The notes: generated by a model not told the origin, from the letters alone. 64,000 nt of DNA from Alphaproteobacteria bacterium (GCA_016722515.1 JADKJE010000004.1:124001-188000), one strand, 5' to 3'. Positions 1 through 9,703 are shown, counted from the first letter of the stretch. Made by a program: numbers and translations.

Positions 1-1155
1 ACGCTTGAACATAACTGCCACGATTTTGGCGTAGAATATTTTTCACTGATGGACAGGCGTCAGGGGATTGTGCATATTGTTGGCCCTGAACAAGGATTCT
101 CCTTACCAGGGACCACCATGGTCTGCGGCGACAGCCATACCTCTACCCATGGAGCATTTGGTGCCCTTGCATTTGGTATTGGAACCAGTGAAGTGGAGCA
201 TGTGCTTGCCACGCAAACATTGATTCAAAAACACGCTAAAAACATGCGCATCACTGTCGATGGCCAATTGCCAGCCGGTGTTACCGCAAAGGATATTGCC
301 TTGGCGATTATTGGCCATATTGGTACCGCCGGTGGTACGGGTTATGTGATTGAATATGCAGGTGAAGCCATTCGCAATCTGTCGATGGAAGCACGCATGA
401 CGTTGTGTAACATGACCATTGAAGCAGGTGCGCGCGCTGGTTTGATCGCCCCGGATGACATCACCTTTGATTATTTAAAAGGCCGCCCGAAGGCGCCAGC
501 AGGTGCTTTATGGGATCAAGCGGTTGCTTATTGGCGTACCCTGCCTTCTGACCCTGGAGCGACCTACAGCAAGGAAATTACCTTAAACGCCCATGATATC
601 GTTCCACAAGTGACCTGGGGAACCAGCCCTGAAGAAGTATTGCCTATTACCGGTACGGTTCCTAACCCTGCCCATATCCATGATGATATGCAACGCAGCT
701 CGGTTGAACGTGCGTTGAACTATATGGGATTAGAACCGGGTACTTTATTGCAGGATATCACCATCGATAAAGTTTTTATCGGTTCGTGCACCAATGGCCG
801 GATTGAAGATTTGCGTGAGGTAGCTGCCATTGCCAAAGGGCATAAAGTAGCTTCGAATGTCAGCCTTGCGATGATCGTTCCAGGATCGGGTGAAGTAAAA
901 GAACAAGCCGAAGCCGAAGGCCTTGATAAAATTTTCATCGAAGCTGGGTTTGAATGGCGTGAGCCAGGTTGTTCTATGTGCCTGGCCATGAATGCCGATA
1001 AATTAGAACCGGGTGAACGCTGTGCCTCGACCTCCAACCGTAACTTTGAAGGCCGTCAAGGCCGTGGTGGACGCACGCATTTGATGAGCCCAGGTATGGC
1101 CACAGCGGCAGCGATTAAGGGGAAATTAGCGGATGTTAGGGATTTTCTAAGCTAA
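1..1155 (+). CDS. leuC: 3-isopropylmalate dehydratase large subunit (5' partial)
   Basis: LeuC forms the aconitase-like large subunit that interconverts 2- and 3-isopropylmalate in leucine synthesis, together with LeuD, which is not in the window. The reading frame is open from base 1, and the residues before the first ATG at 49 also match the family (TLEHNC and DFGVEYF lead into RQGIVHIVGPEQG), so the gene starts upstream of the window. The three cysteines that bind the 4Fe-4S cluster are visible in GSCTNGR and in CSMC near the end. The active-site-rich stretch GDSHTSTHGAFGALAFGIG is intact. The C-terminus (ADVRDFLS, then TAA) has normal length. A palindromic repeat begins 32 bases after the stop. 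Identification is very secure. Confidence 0.97.
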   Translation, partial: TLEHNCHDFGVEYFSLMDRRQGIVHIVGPEQGFSLPGTTMVCGDSHTSTHGAFGALAFGIGTSEVEHVLATQTLIQKHAKNMRITVDGQLPAGVTAKDIALAIIGHIGTAGGTGYVIEYAGEAIRNLSMEARMTLCNMTIEAGARAGLIAPDDITFDYLKGRPKAPAGALWDQAVAYWRTLPSDPGATYSKEITLNAHDIVPQVTWGTSPEEVLPITGTVPNPAHIHDDMQRSSVERALNYMGLEPGTLLQDITIDKVFIGSCTNGRIEDLREVAAIAKGHKVASNVSLAMIVPGSGEVKEQAEAEGLDKIFIEAGFEWREPGCSMCLAMNADKLEPGERCASTSNRNFEGRQGRGGRTHLMSPGMATAAAIKGKLADVRDFLS

Positions 1156-1187
1156 TAGAATTCTGATTTTTTGGGGAAGTAAAAAAT

Positions 1188-1276
1188 GGAATTGCGCTCG
1201 TCGCGCAATCGGTGTTGTGCTGGGTCTCCAACCTTTTAAAGCAGTACTCGCCTGCGGCTCATACTACTTTTAAAAG
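1188..1276. repeat. Dispersed palindromic element, copy 1 (half element)
   Basis: The first 35 bases, starting ggaattgcgctcgtcgcgc, match the two ends of the composite element at 11956-12191. They are followed by an imperfect hairpin at 1233-1276 whose arms (cttttaaagcagta and tactacttttaaaag) surround the loop core ctcgcctgcggctca. Reverse-complemented, that core is TGAGCCGCAGGCGAG, nearly the same loop core found in the other palindromes of this window. It sits directly after leuC and before the tandem array and may be the founding unit of that array. Whether it works as a terminator is not clear. Confidence 0.75.
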
Positions 1277-1279
1277 ATT

Positions 1280-2320
1280 GAAGATGACGGAGTTTGGGGG
1301 AAATGTAATACTAAAAGAACAGACAGAAAAACTATCTTGTTTTTGAATGTGGGCTGTTTCACAAACTCCGTCATCTTCAGACCTTTTGGAGTGTGAGCCG
1401 CAGGCGAGCACGGGAAAAAGGGCTGGAGATCCAGGCTTCTTCTTAATACTTCCATCCTTATTCCCACAGGCTTCAGTATCGGTTTCACGAGCAGCAAATA
1501 GCGGCTCATACGACTTTAAAAGGTTGAAGATGACGGAGTTTGGGGGAAATGTAATACTAAAAGAACAGACAGAAAAACTATCTTGTTTTTGAATGTGGGC
1601 TGTTTCCACAAACTCCGTCATCTTCAGACCTTTTTGGAGTGTGAGCCGCAGGCGAGCACGGAAAAAAGGGCTGGAGATCCAGGCTTCTTCTTAATACTTC
1701 CATCCTTATTCCCACAGGCATCAGTATCGGTTTCACGAGCAGCAAATAGCGGCTCATACGACTTTAAAAGGTTGAAGATGACGGAGTTTGGGGAAATGTA
1801 ATACTAAAAAAACAGACAGAAAAACTATCTTGTTTTTGAATTGGGCTGTTTCCACAAACTCCGTCATCTTCAGACCTTTTTGGAGTGTGAGCCGCAGGCG
1901 AGCACGGAAAAAAGGGCTGGAGATCCAGGCTTCTTCTTAATACTTCCATCCTTATTCCCACAGGCATCAGTATCGGTTTCACGAGCAGCAAATAGCGGCT
2001 CATACGACTTTAAAGGTTGATCTTGCCGTGGTTTGGGGGAAATGTAATACTAAAAAAACAGACAGAAAAACTATCTTGTTTTTGAATGTGGGCTGTTTCC
2101 ACAAACTCCGTCATCTTCAGACCTTTTTGGAGTGTGAGCCGCAGGCGAGCACGGAAAAAAGGGCTGGAGATCTAGGCTTCTTCTTAATACTTCCATCCTT
2201 ATTCCCACAGGCATCAGTATCGGTTTCACGAGCAGCAAATAGCGGCTCATACGACTTTAAAAGGTTGAAGATGACGGAGTTTGGGGGAAATGTACTACTA
2301 AAAAAATAGGCAGAAAAATT
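1280..2320. repeat. Tandem array of ~247-bp units (four full, one partial)
   Basis: Unit starts are at 1280, 1526, 1774, about 2019 and 2267, giving periods of 245-248 bp with very high identity. In unit 1 a perfect 17-bp inverted repeat, gaagatgacggagtttg at 1280-1296 and its complement at 1362-1378, encloses 65 bases. The same arrangement recurs in units 2 and 3. The fourth unit has a diverged left arm (gatcttgccgtgg). Each full unit also carries the loop core GAGCCGCAGGCGAG (unit 1 at 1395-1408), shared with the dispersed palindromes. Short open frames in all directions repeat with the units and have no ribosome-binding sites or protein-like composition, so I read the array as non-coding. 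There are no spacers, so it is not CRISPR. Confidence 0.93.
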
Positions 2321-2337
2321 ATATTGGACAAAGCTCG

Positions 2338-2363
2338 ATCCCCAGCTCACGGGGGCTGGGGAT
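2338..2363. terminator. GC-rich hairpin downstream of the 2410-3903 gene
   Basis: ATCCCCAGC and GCTGGGGAT form a perfect 9-bp stem around an 8-base loop, 46 bases past the stop codon of the minus-strand gene ending at 2410. No T-run follows on either strand, so a terminator role is plausible but not proven. Confidence 0.35.
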
Positions 2364-2409
2364 GATGTAATTTTGTGGCGGTACCGAATTATGAACAGTC
2401 TCAAACCAT

Positions 2410-3903
2410 TTATTCAATCGCCCTCACTCCTTTATTTTTTGCCTTTTCTGCTTTATATTTTTCTTGAAATTTATTAGCCTTTTTTTCAAGTTCGTTATTT
2501 TTATCCAAAACCTGATGCAACAGTTTTTCAGGCTCCTGAACCTTACCTCCCGCCTTTGCCAATTTTACTTGAAGTTGTTCATCCTTAAATGTCTTTAAAT
2601 TGGCTTTTTCAGCCTCAGTATGATTCATTGAGGCTTTTCCTCCTACAACTAAACCAGCAACAGCAACGGCACCGATAACGAGCAACGGACCAGAAATGGG
2701 AAGCACTACGCCTAACATAGGCGCAGCGATGACCGCAACGAGCGCCACCGCAATAATAGCAGCCGCAACCAAACCCCATTTAGACATAACCGCATCTTTA
2801 GCAGCTGACCCCCACGAAGCGGGCTCAGGTTTGTCTTGATCTTTGTATCTTTCTTTTTCTTCCTTATATTTTTGAGCAGTTTCAGTAACTATGTCAGCAG
2901 CTTGCTCAGACTTAGTTTTGATTAATCCGCCATTAGCTTTCGCAATTCCATCGGCAATTGATTTGACTATGTCACCATCTTTCCTATCGGAGGTAATATC
3001 AAATCCTTTCTCCAGAATTATTGCTTCTATCTGAGCGGGAGATTTTCCCTTAAAGCTAGTACCTTTTTTTTCCAACCGGTCCATCAATTTAACTTTAATC
3101 TCCGCTGCATTGTCAGCATCAACCGCTATTCCAGAATTGGTTAAATATGTATCCAAGACCTTGCCTGGTGGACACTTAAATTTGGTTCCAAGTTCTTTAA
3201 CGGCTGTTTCTACTTTTGCATTAATAGTAATTTTGTTAGCCGCAAGCTGATCGTCTTCCTTCCGTACTCCTTGATCGGTATAAAGTTGGTCCGCTTTAAT
3301 ATCAATACTAATCTCACGCCGTGTTGTTAATGCATCAAGCTTAGCTGCACCATTAGCCCCTACCTCTCGAGCAGCGAGTTTTTTTATAGATTCGACATTG
3401 CCCATCGCTGTCTTAACCGCAGTGATCTCTTCATCGGAGTACCCCAAAGATTCTAAAAGCGGATCTATTGACTGATCTGAAGGATTAACCAAAAATATTT
3501 TATTCCCATTTCCACGAATTGCTGGGACAAATCTATCCGCTTTGATGCGAGTATGGGTCCGTAATTCAACCACGTCTCCTCCAAGAGCGGGTAAACCTAT
3601 ATCTGTTCGCGCAGCATCTTTTGTTGGATCTGCTGAAAATGAAATTCGACAGTGCCTATAATTATTTTCTCTTATGAAGTTCGGTCGATCATGTGCTAAG
3701 TTTACTTCGGCACCATTAAACAGTTGGGGATATGCACGAGCCAGAGTAGTACGCATTTGTAACTTAAAATCATTTCTATCGGCAACATGGGCATCACCGT
3801 TTGGGATTCCTGCATCCCCAGCCATTTCATCTAACCTTGCATTTAAGATATCATTGGCAGTAACTCGATTAGCAATCCCAAAATCTATATTATAATTCTT
3901 CAT
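2410..3903 (-). CDS. Hypothetical protein with C-terminal membrane hairpin (effector-like)
   Basis: I do not recognise this 497-residue protein. It has no signal peptide. The first ~370 residues are soluble, charged and lysine-rich. A strongly hydrophobic hairpin follows at about residues 385-435 (WGLVAAAIIAVALVAVIAA, then a second segment ending AGLVVGGKAS), and then a charged coiled-coil-like tail rich in Lys, Glu and Gln. A late membrane hairpin in an otherwise soluble protein is common among secreted effectors of intracellular bacteria, but that is inference. It starts with ATG after an aacctccaac leader when read in reverse. It lies 99 bases downstream of another unrecognised minus-strand gene, and the two may be co-transcribed. 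Confidence 0.6.
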   Translation of the reverse strand: MKNYNIDFGIANRVTANDILNARLDEMAGDAGIPNGDAHVADRNDFKLQMRTTLARAYPQLFNGAEVNLAHDRPNFIRENNYRHCRISFSADPTKDAARTDIGLPALGGDVVELRTHTRIKADRFVPAIRGNGNKIFLVNPSDQSIDPLLESLGYSDEEITAVKTAMGNVESIKKLAAREVGANGAAKLDALTTRREISIDIKADQLYTDQGVRKEDDQLAANKITINAKVETAVKELGTKFKCPPGKVLDTYLTNSGIAVDADNAAEIKVKLMDRLEKKGTSFKGKSPAQIEAIILEKGFDITSDRKDGDIVKSIADGIAKANGGLIKTKSEQAADIVTETAQKYKEEKERYKDQDKPEPASWGSAAKDAVMSKWGLVAAAIIAVALVAVIAAPMLGVVLPISGPLLVIGAVAVAGLVVGGKASMNHTEAEKANLKTFKDEQLQVKLAKAGGKVQEPEKLLHQVLDKNNELEKKANKFQEKYKAEKAKNKGVRAIE

Positions 3904-4002
3904 AACCCAAAAACCTCCAACCCTTTTTATTACTACTTACCCACTCATCATTTTAACAAATAAGAATTAATCAATTACTTATTTAAACAAACAAAACTTC
4001 AA

Positions 4003-4869
4003 TTATTTAGAAATTTTATTCATTGATTTATTCCTATGCTGTGAATGACCGAAACGATGGTCATTCACACGTACCTCACCGCTATGGTGTTTTTGAACAA
4101 TTTGCTTTAAGGTTTTTCTAGCTTCCGTCATATCCGTTTCCGACAAAGGTGGTTTACCGCCCATCAATATTGTTTGACGTTTGGTTGTCTCCTTGCCCTT
4201 TATCTTGGCCTGCTTCGCTACCTGTTGCGCTGATTGAAGCGCAATGTTTTCTTCATGCGATTCTTTATTTTTGGTTTTATAACTAGGAGAACCCGAAAAA
4301 AGTGTCGTGATTGCAGCCACTGTTTTCTCAAGCCACTGGGTAACCCTTTCTAAGATTGATTTTTTCTCAGGCTTTGCACGTTGCGATGAGCGATCACTCT
4401 GTGATGATTTTTCGTCCTTACCCGCAGCCGGTTGCTTATTCTGTCTCTCTTGGTTAGCCTGGCTTTTTGCCTCTTTCTTCGGCAATTCCGTACCTGGTAC
4501 GGCCTTATCTAACGATTGATTCAATGCCTGCGTATACACCTCTACTAAGCGCGCTGACCTTTGTTCCGGAGGTAGGGTTTCTAATTCTTTTTTGAGATCT
4601 TTACTATCAACGCCTAGATTCTCTATTTTAACTTTACCCAGTTTATCGCTATTAATATCCTCAACTTCCCTGCCGCCTTTTTCGATGTTTATTTCCATCC
4701 ACGACAAGTGCATCACGCCACTCTGAAGGCCTTTTCGAAATTCGTTAAATTGCTCCTGCGAAAGCCCAAATTCATCCTTCACTGCATCCATAAACTGGTT
4801 GAGTGCTGCTTTGGGGTTATTTCCAAAATCAATCTGATTAGCTCTGTTTTCTGGTGATGCTTTTGACAC
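4003..4869 (-). CDS. Hypothetical hydrophilic protein (effector-like)
   Basis: This 288-residue protein is of unknown function. It is very polar, with no signal peptide and no clear transmembrane segment. The centre (about residues 125-170) is a low-complexity linker of Lys, Gln, Ser and Glu that separates an N-terminal region with a predicted helical look (NPKAALNQFMDAVKDEFGLS) from a C-terminal region ending in a His-, Asn- and Lys-rich tail. That architecture, and the neighbour at 2410-3903, would suit a secreted or scaffolding protein, but nothing in the sequence shows a function. The start at 4869 is the only early Met. Confidence that this is a real gene is moderate to good because the frame is long and the gene is bounded by AT-rich spacers. 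Confidence 0.55.
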   Translation of the reverse strand: MSKASPENRANQIDFGNNPKAALNQFMDAVKDEFGLSQEQFNEFRKGLQSGVMHLSWMEINIEKGGREVEDINSDKLGKVKIENLGVDSKDLKKELETLPPEQRSARLVEVYTQALNQSLDKAVPGTELPKKEAKSQANQERQNKQPAAGKDEKSSQSDRSSQRAKPEKKSILERVTQWLEKTVAAITTLFSGSPSYKTKNKESHEENIALQSAQQVAKQAKIKGKETTKRQTILMGGKPPLSETDMTEARKTLKQIVQKHHSGEVRVNDHRFGHSQHRNKSMNKISK

Positions 4870-4946
4870 AAAAACCTACTCAATATAACCACTATTTATT
4901 TGATTATATTTTATAAGTTATAATATAGTGTTAATATTTAATCTTT

Positions 4947-6206
4947 TTATAACCACAACACACGCATGGGCACAGCCCACATTTGTTCACCAAATGGCAC
5001 GATATGCTCACCTGTATAGAGAACAATACCTGTAAAGGCTTGGTCCTTGGCACTATGTTCCTTAAACCATTTCAAATGTTTAAAATGGTCATGACTGATG
5101 GAAGAACCGGCTTTGACTTCAATGCCTAATAAATCACCGTTTTCGTTTTCAACTATAAAATCAATTTCACGCTTGTCCCGGTCGCGGTAATGATACAAAT
5201 GATAATCCTCTTCCTGGGCATCAATCTGAGCGGCTAATTGTGTAAAAACCAATGTTTCAAGTAACTTTCCATGCCTTTCACCATCCAGGCGGATATCTTC
5301 CAACCGCCAGCGCAAAATGCTAGCCATCAGCCCGGTATCGCTCATGAAGAATTTGTCCTGCTTGCCAACACGGTTAAAATCTGTTTTAGACCATGCGGGT
5401 ACCCGTTCCACCAGATAAAGTGTTTCTAATGCATTAATATAGGAATCCAACGTTGGCCTTGCTAACGCCAGCTGCGAACCTATCGCCGAAACATCCATTA
5501 ATTTACTCGACCACGCGGCCAACACTTCAATTAACTTGCGCATGGAATCGTGACGCTTGATATTGGCAATATCTTTTAAATCACGATCCATAAGGGCATC
5601 AAGATAATCTTTATGCCAGCGCCTCGACATTTTCTCACCTAATCGCCGCGCTTCTGGATACCCTCCTTTGAGGGCTTCTTGGATATAATCATCCTTGTTT
5701 AAAACAGCACCTGTTTGAAGTTGATGTTTAAAAAAGGAAAACTGCCCCTGAAATGCATGAGTTAAGAAATGGGGTAAATGGCCATCAATCTCTCCCAACG
5801 CCAGAGGGCGCAACCGTATTTTCATAATACGCCCTGCCAATGATTCCGTCACGCCTGGTAACAGCCCTATGTCCGCCGATCCGGTTAAGAAAAATCGTCC
5901 AGGCTCCTGGTTTTCATCAACATCTTTCTTGATGGCTTGAAGTAAAATCGGCGCACGTTGTATTTCATCAATAATCATCGCACCTTTGCCATGGCTGACA
6001 AACCCATGCGGATCATCCAGTGCTGACTTCAGTAAAGTAATATCATCTAACGTATAATAAATCGCATCCGCCCCGGAAAGCTCTTTAGCCAGGGTCGTCT
6101 TGCCTGATTGCCTGGCTCCCTCCAAAACCAAAACCCGCCTGAAAATCAAGCCTTGTTCAATTTTGTTGTATTGCCAACGTGCATATTTGACAGTAGGTAA
6201 AGTCAT
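4947..6206 (-). CDS. AAA_14 / DUF4143 family ATPase
   Basis: The protein belongs to the family of stand-alone ATPases with an N-terminal AAA_14 domain and a C-terminal DUF4143 nuclease-like domain. The Walker A motif is LEGARQSGKTTLA near the N-terminus, Walker B is AMIIDEIQ, and FLTGSADIGLL is the sensor region. The C-terminal part contains DKREIDFIVENENGDLLGIEV followed by K, the D..E.K pattern of PD-(D/E)XK-like folds. Substrate and role are unknown for most members, which are common in accessory regions. A GTG at 6230 gives eight more residues; I prefer the ATG at 6206 because the family motif spacing fits. It stands alone between two spacers. No defect is visible. Confidence 0.85.
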   Translation of the reverse strand: MTLPTVKYARWQYNKIEQGLIFRRVLVLEGARQSGKTTLAKELSGADAIYYTLDDITLLKSALDDPHGFVSHGKGAMIIDEIQRAPILLQAIKKDVDENQEPGRFFLTGSADIGLLPGVTESLAGRIMKIRLRPLALGEIDGHLPHFLTHAFQGQFSFFKHQLQTGAVLNKDDYIQEALKGGYPEARRLGEKMSRRWHKDYLDALMDRDLKDIANIKRHDSMRKLIEVLAAWSSKLMDVSAIGSQLALARPTLDSYINALETLYLVERVPAWSKTDFNRVGKQDKFFMSDTGLMASILRWRLEDIRLDGERHGKLLETLVFTQLAAQIDAQEEDYHLYHYRDRDKREIDFIVENENGDLLGIEVKAGSSISHDHFKHLKWFKEHSAKDQAFTGIVLYTGEHIVPFGEQMWAVPMRVLWL

Positions 6207-6230
6207 GATGGCTTTCTCTCGAACGATCAC

Positions 6231-6639
6231 GATGGCCCCAGGAGACCACCTCCTATCAGTCTAACAGAAGCTCCACTATTTTACAAGTTGAACCCTCACT
6301 ATTTTGATATTTGATATCACACTATTTTTAAGTTTGGACTCCGTCAATTTTGATATTAACGATCTTCCAAGCACAAGACTAGTAGAGCTATTTTTTTGTA
6401 AATAATTCACAAAAACAAATTGTTACTATGCATTTAAATACACTTAATGCTAAAACATCCATATTCTCGTCATGCCTCCACACCCAATGTAGAAAAATTA
6501 GTTTCTTATAGATACAAATGCATGTACGGTTTACACTGTAACAATATCACCAAGCTGCTCACTAAACACTCGTTCCAAGGTCGGCAGTTAAAGAACGCTA
6601 CTTTCACAAAATAGTTACCCGAATTTTCAGCTTTCTTTA
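6231..6639. other. Intergenic region with no recognised gene
   Basis: About 400 AT-rich bases between the ATPase and sdhB. The motif cactatttt recurs three times between 6270 and 6330 in slightly different contexts, which may be degraded repeats. I see no convincing ORF, RNA gene or terminator. Confidence 0.5.
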
Positions 6640-7434
6640 TTACTCGCCATGCCTCACAGCAATCATCTTTTTAATCTCACCAATGGCCTTAGCAGGATTT
6701 AAGCCTTTAGGGCAGGTTTTGGCGCAATTCATGATGGTGTGGCAGCGATAGAGGCGGAATGGATCTTCCAGCTGGTCTAAGCGGTCGCCAGTGGTCTCAT
6801 CGCGGCTATCAATCAACCAGCGATAGGCTTGCAGTAAAACAGCAGGACCTAGATACTGCTCACTGTTCCACCAATAGCTTGGGCAACTGGTTGAACAACA
6901 GGCGCATAAAATACATTCATAAAGGCCATCTAACTTTTCACGGTCTTCTGGGCTTTGCAAACGTTCGCTGCTGGCAGGCGCCGCCGAAGAGCTTTTAAGC
7001 CACGGCTCAATCGATTCATATTGCGCATAGAAATGCGTCAGGTCAGGGACGAGATCCTTAACCACTTGCATATGCGGCAATGGGCTGATGGTGATTGTCT
7101 CTTTAAACTCATCAATCCCTTTAATACAAGCAAGCGTATTCGTCCCCTTACCATCACCAATATTCATCGAACAACTGCCACAAATCCCTTCACGGCACGA
7201 ACGGCGGAAAGTCAGGGTGGAATCGATGTTATTTTTAATCCAGATCAACGCATCCAGGATCATTGGCCCACACACGGCGGTATCGACCTCATAGGTATCC
7301 CAATGTGGATTTTCACCGGTCTCGGGATCCCAACGGTAAATGCGGAATTTCCGAATGGTTTTGGCACCTTCTGGGGCTTTATAATAACGCCCTTCCCTGA
7401 CTACTGAATTCTCTGGTAAACGAAACTCAACCAT
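6640..7434 (-). CDS. sdhB: Succinate dehydrogenase iron-sulfur subunit
   Basis: SdhB carries electrons from the flavoprotein to quinone within complex II of the inner membrane. All cluster ligands are present: CREGICGSC with a later Cys (2Fe-2S), CILCACCSTSCPSYWW (4Fe-4S plus the first ligand of the next cluster), and CHTIMNCAKTCPKGLNP (3Fe-4S and 4Fe-4S). Its 264 residues are normal. It is the last gene of the sdhC-sdhD-sdhA-sdhB operon and starts 27 bases after the sdhA stop. No terminator with a T-run is evident after it. Confidence 0.98.
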   Translation of the reverse strand: MVEFRLPENSVVREGRYYKAPEGAKTIRKFRIYRWDPETGENPHWDTYEVDTAVCGPMILDALIWIKNNIDSTLTFRRSCREGICGSCSMNIGDGKGTNTLACIKGIDEFKETITISPLPHMQVVKDLVPDLTHFYAQYESIEPWLKSSSAAPASSERLQSPEDREKLDGLYECILCACCSTSCPSYWWNSEQYLGPAVLLQAYRWLIDSRDETTGDRLDQLEDPFRLYRCHTIMNCAKTCPKGLNPAKAIGEIKKMIAVRHGE

Positions 7435-7461
7435 ATGCTACCCGTTTTATCTCTTTAAAGT

Positions 7462-9288
7462 TTAGTATACACGTTTCTTTGGCGCAACCACTTGTACTTC
7501 GTTGGTCAATGTATAAAGATGCACCGGCCTATAATCAATGGTTGCCTCACCCGTATTCTTAGCGGATTCGTCTGTATTGATCCAGGCAACGGTATGTTTT
7601 AACCAATTTTTATCATCACGATCGGGATAATCCTCACGTGCGTGAGCGCCACGGCTTTCTGGACGATTCAATGCACATTCAATGGTCACCAATGCTTGCG
7701 GCAAAAGATTATATAACTCCCAGGCTTCCACCAGGTCACTATTCCATACCAAGCCACGATCCTGAATGCCAATATCTTTGAACGATTCAAATGTTTTATG
7801 CATCAGCTTCGTGCCTTCATCCAATGAATCATGAACCCGGAATACTGCCGCATAATTTTGCATGGTTTTCTGCATCTCAGAACGAATATGCGATGCCGAT
7901 AATGGCCCAGATGAATGACGCAGCGCATCAAAACGCGCCAAGGTATCCTGACCGGCATTCGCTGGAAACGGACGATGCGCCTGACCAGGTTTTACCACCT
8001 GTGCAGCCCTGTTTGCTGCCGCACGGCCAAATACCACCAGATCTAACAAGGAGTTTGACCCTAAACGATTTGCACCATGCACCGATACGCAGGCCGCTTC
8101 ACCGATAGCCATTAATCCTGGCACCACGGCATCCGTATCGTTACCTTTAATCGTAACAACCTCACCATGATAATTGGTAGGTACACCACCCATGTTATAA
8201 TGCACGGTCGGTAATACGGGAATAGGTTGTTTGGTGACATCCACCCCTGCAAATACCCGTGCGGTTTCGGCAATCCCCGGCAAACGCGCATGGATAATCT
8301 CGGGATCCAGATGATCGAGGTGCAGATAGATATGGTCTTTAAGCGGACCAACTCCCCGCCCTTCGCGAATTTCGATGGTCATCGCTCGGCTAACCACATC
8401 GCGTGACGCCAGGTCTTTAGCAGAAGGCGCGTAACGTTCCATAAAACGTTCACCTTCATAATTTACCAGGTAACCACCTTCGCCACGCACGCCTTCGGTA
8501 ATCAAGCACCCCGAACCGTAAATACCGGTTGGATGAAACTGCACAAATTCCATGTCCTGAAGCGGTAAACCAGCACGCAGCGCCATCGCATTGCCATCGC
8601 CCGTACAGGTATGCGCCGATGTACAGGAAAAGTACGAACGCCCATATCCACCGGTTGCCATTACCACTAAATGAGCACGGAAACGATGGATGGTGCCATC
8701 GTCTAAATTCCAGGCAATCACGCCACAGCAGGCACCTTCATCATCCATAATCAGATCAAGGGCAAAATATTCGATAAAAAACTCAGCTTTATGTTTCAGC
8801 GATTGCTGGTACAGCGTATGCAAAATAGCATGTCCCGTTCTGTCGGCCGCTGCACAGGTACGTTGTGCTGCTTTACCCTGACCATAATGCGTGGTCATCC
8901 CACCAAATGGACGTTGATAAATTTTTCCGGCTTCCGTGCGCGAAAAAGGAACGCCATAATGTTCGAGCTCTAAAATAGCCGGAAGCGCTTCCTTGCACAT
9001 ATACTCGATAGCGTCCTGGTCACCTAACCAGTCTGATCCTTTAATAGTATCATAAAAATGCCAACGCCAATCATCTTCACCCATATTTCCAAGCGCCGCG
9101 CTGATACCACCCTGCGCTGCCACCGTGTGGCTACGTGTTGGGAATACTTTGGATATACATGCGGTTTTAAGGCCTTTTTCTGCCATGCCAAATGTAGCAC
9201 GCAATCCTGCGCCACCAGCACCAACAACAACCACATCATAGGTATGGTCAATAATTTTATAACCTTGTGTCTTTGTCATAGAAATCAT
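7462..9288 (-). CDS. sdhA: Succinate dehydrogenase flavoprotein subunit
   Basis: SdhA oxidises succinate to fumarate using covalently bound FAD, linking the TCA cycle to the quinone pool. The N-terminal dinucleotide-binding motif DVVVVGAGGAGLRATFG is followed by RSHTVAAQGGISAALGNM, which contains the histidine that binds FAD. The substrate region HPTGIYGSGCLITEGVRGEG and the late motif HGANRLGSNSLLDLVVFGRA are intact. The length of 608 residues is typical of the alphaproteobacterial/mitochondrial form. A second ATG three codons in (MTKTQGY) has the better spaced GGA and may be the real start. It lies between sdhD and sdhB with short gaps, so co-transcription is very likely. Confidence 0.98.
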   Translation of the reverse strand: MISMTKTQGYKIIDHTYDVVVVGAGGAGLRATFGMAEKGLKTACISKVFPTRSHTVAAQGGISAALGNMGEDDWRWHFYDTIKGSDWLGDQDAIEYMCKEALPAILELEHYGVPFSRTEAGKIYQRPFGGMTTHYGQGKAAQRTCAAADRTGHAILHTLYQQSLKHKAEFFIEYFALDLIMDDEGACCGVIAWNLDDGTIHRFRAHLVVMATGGYGRSYFSCTSAHTCTGDGNAMALRAGLPLQDMEFVQFHPTGIYGSGCLITEGVRGEGGYLVNYEGERFMERYAPSAKDLASRDVVSRAMTIEIREGRGVGPLKDHIYLHLDHLDPEIIHARLPGIAETARVFAGVDVTKQPIPVLPTVHYNMGGVPTNYHGEVVTIKGNDTDAVVPGLMAIGEAACVSVHGANRLGSNSLLDLVVFGRAAANRAAQVVKPGQAHRPFPANAGQDTLARFDALRHSSGPLSASHIRSEMQKTMQNYAAVFRVHDSLDEGTKLMHKTFESFKDIGIQDRGLVWNSDLVEAWELYNLLPQALVTIECALNRPESRGAHAREDYPDRDDKNWLKHTVAWINTDESAKNTGEATIDYRPVHLYTLTNEVQVVAPKKRVY

Positions 9289-9306
9289 CCAATTTCAGAA
9301 GTAGTT

Positions 9307-9689
9307 TTACGCTCCACCATTCAGGTGTAATTTAAGTATGGCTAACACGCCAGCGATCATCGTAAGCAGAGTCAAAAAACGCATGGTGTAAATCAGAATT
9401 GCACGTCCCTTATGGCAATGCACATAATCTTCGATAACCACCTGCAGCCCTAAACTTCCGTGGTAAAGGCTTACCGCAACAAACGTCATGCAATAACAGC
9501 ACGAAATGGATTTTGCAAATATGGCATCAGCCCCTGCCCATTTAGCGCAAAACATAATGCAGCAAGCACAAACCAGACAACAAGTGGAACCAAGGCAACC
9601 GCCGTCACACGCTGCGCAAGCCAATGCTTTACGCCATGCCTTGCTGAACCCAAACCTTTAACGCGCCCCAGTGGAGTTTGCAGTGACAT
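9307..9689 (-). pseudogene. sdhD: Succinate dehydrogenase membrane anchor SdhD, frameshifted
   Basis: SdhD is a membrane anchor and quinone-site subunit of complex II. The N-terminal half (MSLQTPLGRVKGLGSARHG... to QNPFRAVIA) runs from 9689 to a stop near 9486. The C-terminal half (MTFVAVSLYHGSLGLQVVIE, then DYVH and the last helix) is in another frame from about 9496 to 9307. Joining them at about 9486-9492 with a one-base correction gives a normal three-helix SdhD of about 126 residues, including the heme-region motif YHGSLGLQVVIEDYVH. A frame break in a core respiratory gene with intact partners sdhA, B and C is suspicious, so a sequencing or assembly indel is at least as likely as a true mutation. 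The start has AAGAGG upstream. Confidence 0.88.
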
Positions 9690-9703
9690 ATAAACCTCTT
9701 ACT

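Noticed and set aside
1280..2320. CRISPR array
   Set aside because: Units are ~247 bp, contiguous, without unique spacers, and no cas genes are near.
1259..2404. Overlapping ORFs of 72-120 codons inside the tandem repeats
   Set aside because: They recur with the repeat period in several frames and both strands, lack RBSs, and their composition is that of translated repeat DNA.
6955..9330. Plus-strand ORFs across sdhB and sdhA
   Set aside because: They are antisense shadows of well-conserved genes with no independent support.
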